Shown here: positions 63,166 through 64,000 of the stretch, in pieces | How the letters are laid out: each line of letters begins with the position of its first letter | Position numbering within the stretch: the first letter of the stretch is position 1 | Origin: an uncultured Lentisphaerota bacterium | Lineage (GTDB): Bacteria; Verrucomicrobiota; Lentisphaeria; Victivallales; UBA1829 | Assembly: GCA_900320095.1 (NCBI GenBank) | Contig: ONQZ01000011.1 | Span: 55,382 to 119,381, forward strand | DNA length: 64,000 bases | Direction of reading: 5' to 3' | Made by a program: the position numbers and the translations under genes | Notes under the pieces: generated by a model | What the model saw: the letters and a program-made list of their open reading frames with translations, nothing else | Database searches by the model: none | What the model was told of the DNA's origin: nothing

Positions 63166-64000
63166 CCGAGCTCGGCGAGTCTGAGCGGCAGGTCTTTGTA
63201 GGACCTGGGTTTGGACTTGTAAACGAGCATGCTTCCGGGGCAGTTCATCGGTTTGATTGCGAAGTCCTCGTCGTCGATCACTGTTGTGTACATGTTGTCC
63301 TTATAGTGATCCCAGTGTCCGGATGTTTCCCAGAGCTTCCTGCTCAGCGATTGGAGTGGAGATCTCAACGTAGCCGTTACGCGTATGTACCTCGCGCCAG
63401 TAGTCGATCAGGGTGTTCTTGAGAATCATGCCCTTGGGCAGGAAGAACGGGAATCCCGGTCCCTCGTCCATGATCGCGAAAAGCTCTAGCTCCTTGCCGA
63501 TCTTTCTGTGGTCGCGCTTTTTGGCCTCTTCAATCATCGCGAGGTATTCGTCGAGCTCGGACTGCTTTCTGAAAGCGGTTCCGTAGATTCTCGTGAGCAT
63601 CTTGTTGTGCTCGTCTCCGTGCCAGTATGCGCCGGCGACAGATGTGAGTTTGATCGCCTTGACGGCTTTTGTGCTCTCGATGTGCGGGCCTGCACAGAGG
63701 TCGGTGAACTCGCCTTGTCTATAGAAGCTGATTTCCTCGCCGTCGGGAAGATTTTCGATAAGCTCGACCTTGTACGGCTCGTTTTTGCCGGCCATAAAAG
63801 CCACAGCTTCGTCCTTGGGAAGCGTGAAGCGCTCGATCTTGAGGTCTTCCTTGACGATCTTCTTCATTTCCGCCTCGATCTCGTCGAATTTGTCGGAGGT
63901 GAGCACGCCGGGCTCGCAGTCAAAATCGTAGTAAAAACCGTCCGCGATGGAAGGTCCGATGGCGAGCTTGACGTCGGGGTAGAGGCGTTTGATCGCCTGA
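63166..64000 (-). pseudogene. thrS: Threonyl-tRNA synthetase fragment with a frameshift
   Basis: The minus strand encodes an internal part of Thr[16 protein letters not shown] at the right edge, [18 protein letters not shown] and [16 protein letters not shown] of the editing domain, then [21 protein letters not shown] of the catalytic core. Near 63345 the frame shifts by one base (an extra G in a GGA stretch before [14 protein letters not shown]), and continues as [19 protein letters not shown] to RLAELGLV, where similarity stops abruptly at about 63166. Both ends are missing. Base composition is less GC-rich than the rest of the window. It may belong to another organism joined by misassembly. 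Confidence 0.8.

Overview
This window is a GC-rich bacterial chromosomal fragment with very dense coding. The cell appears Gram-negative: it has lipoproteins with lipoboxes, outer-envelope glycoside hydrolases, a membrane FtsH and periplasmic HtrA. The organism is most likely a member of the Lentisphaerota (Victivallales-like, possibly gut-derived). The grounds are three pseudopilin-like proteins carrying a C-terminal H-x9-DG type motif, a rich set of plant or host glycan-degrading enzymes, and a giant repeat protein. This is inference from family content; no rRNA or other strong taxonomic marker is present, and I recognised no tRNA, rRNA, IS element, prophage or CRISPR array.

Layout. 1-3057: end of an unknown gene, ribosome hibernation factor, argD-argF. 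3082-7624: comEC, a GT4 glycosyltransferase and an HtrA protease in one tight operon. 7861-10618: an M48 lipoprotein protease and an orphan anchored peptide-type binding protein. 10687-13750: three paralogous pseudopilins and a 64-residue membrane protein. 13841-18674: divergent GH29 fucosidase and GH115 alpha-glucuronidase. 19015-24151 (minus strand): a 167-residue membrane protein, an SLC12/APC-type transporter, a SanA-like protein and a sialate/acetyl-xylan type esterase. 24152-25835: a noncoding stretch, first AT-rich, then an almost T-free leader behind a near-consensus promoter. 25836-41387: one 5,183-residue repeat protein ending in a calcium-type FG-GAP propeller. 41902-49530 (minus strand): SDR, fumarate-reductase-like flavoprotein and Old-Yellow-type reductase, then two tandem GH43 arabinanase-like enzymes. 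49779-54586: a complete ytfR-ytfT-yjfF-ytfQ-type furanose ABC importer, divergent from the previous operon. 54789-57609: rhamnogalacturonan acetylesterase and a sensor-like membrane protein. 57657-62907 (minus strand): housekeeping operons FHA-ftsH-yggU-mnmA and a TSCPD pair. 63117-64000: the start of a tadA-like gene that runs directly into a threonyl-tRNA synthetase fragment of a different character; this looks like a chimeric contig end.

How it fits together. The centre and right of the window describe a bacterium that deacetylates and hydrolyses pectin and xylan side chains (GH29, GH115, GH43 x2, SASA esterase, rhamnogalacturonan acetylesterase) and imports a furanose sugar (YtfQRT-YjfF type). 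The SDR/flavoprotein/OYE trio, sharing a divergent control region with the importer, may process an oxidised or unsaturated compound released with the sugar. The giant protein is the most unusual object. It has about 16 header-sharing modules, and four of its long modules are spaced 852, 850 and 852 codons apart although the shorter modules between them vary in length. Sixteen operons carry similar TTGaaa / TATAnT promoters with 16-17 bp spacers, so transcription units can be drawn with some confidence.
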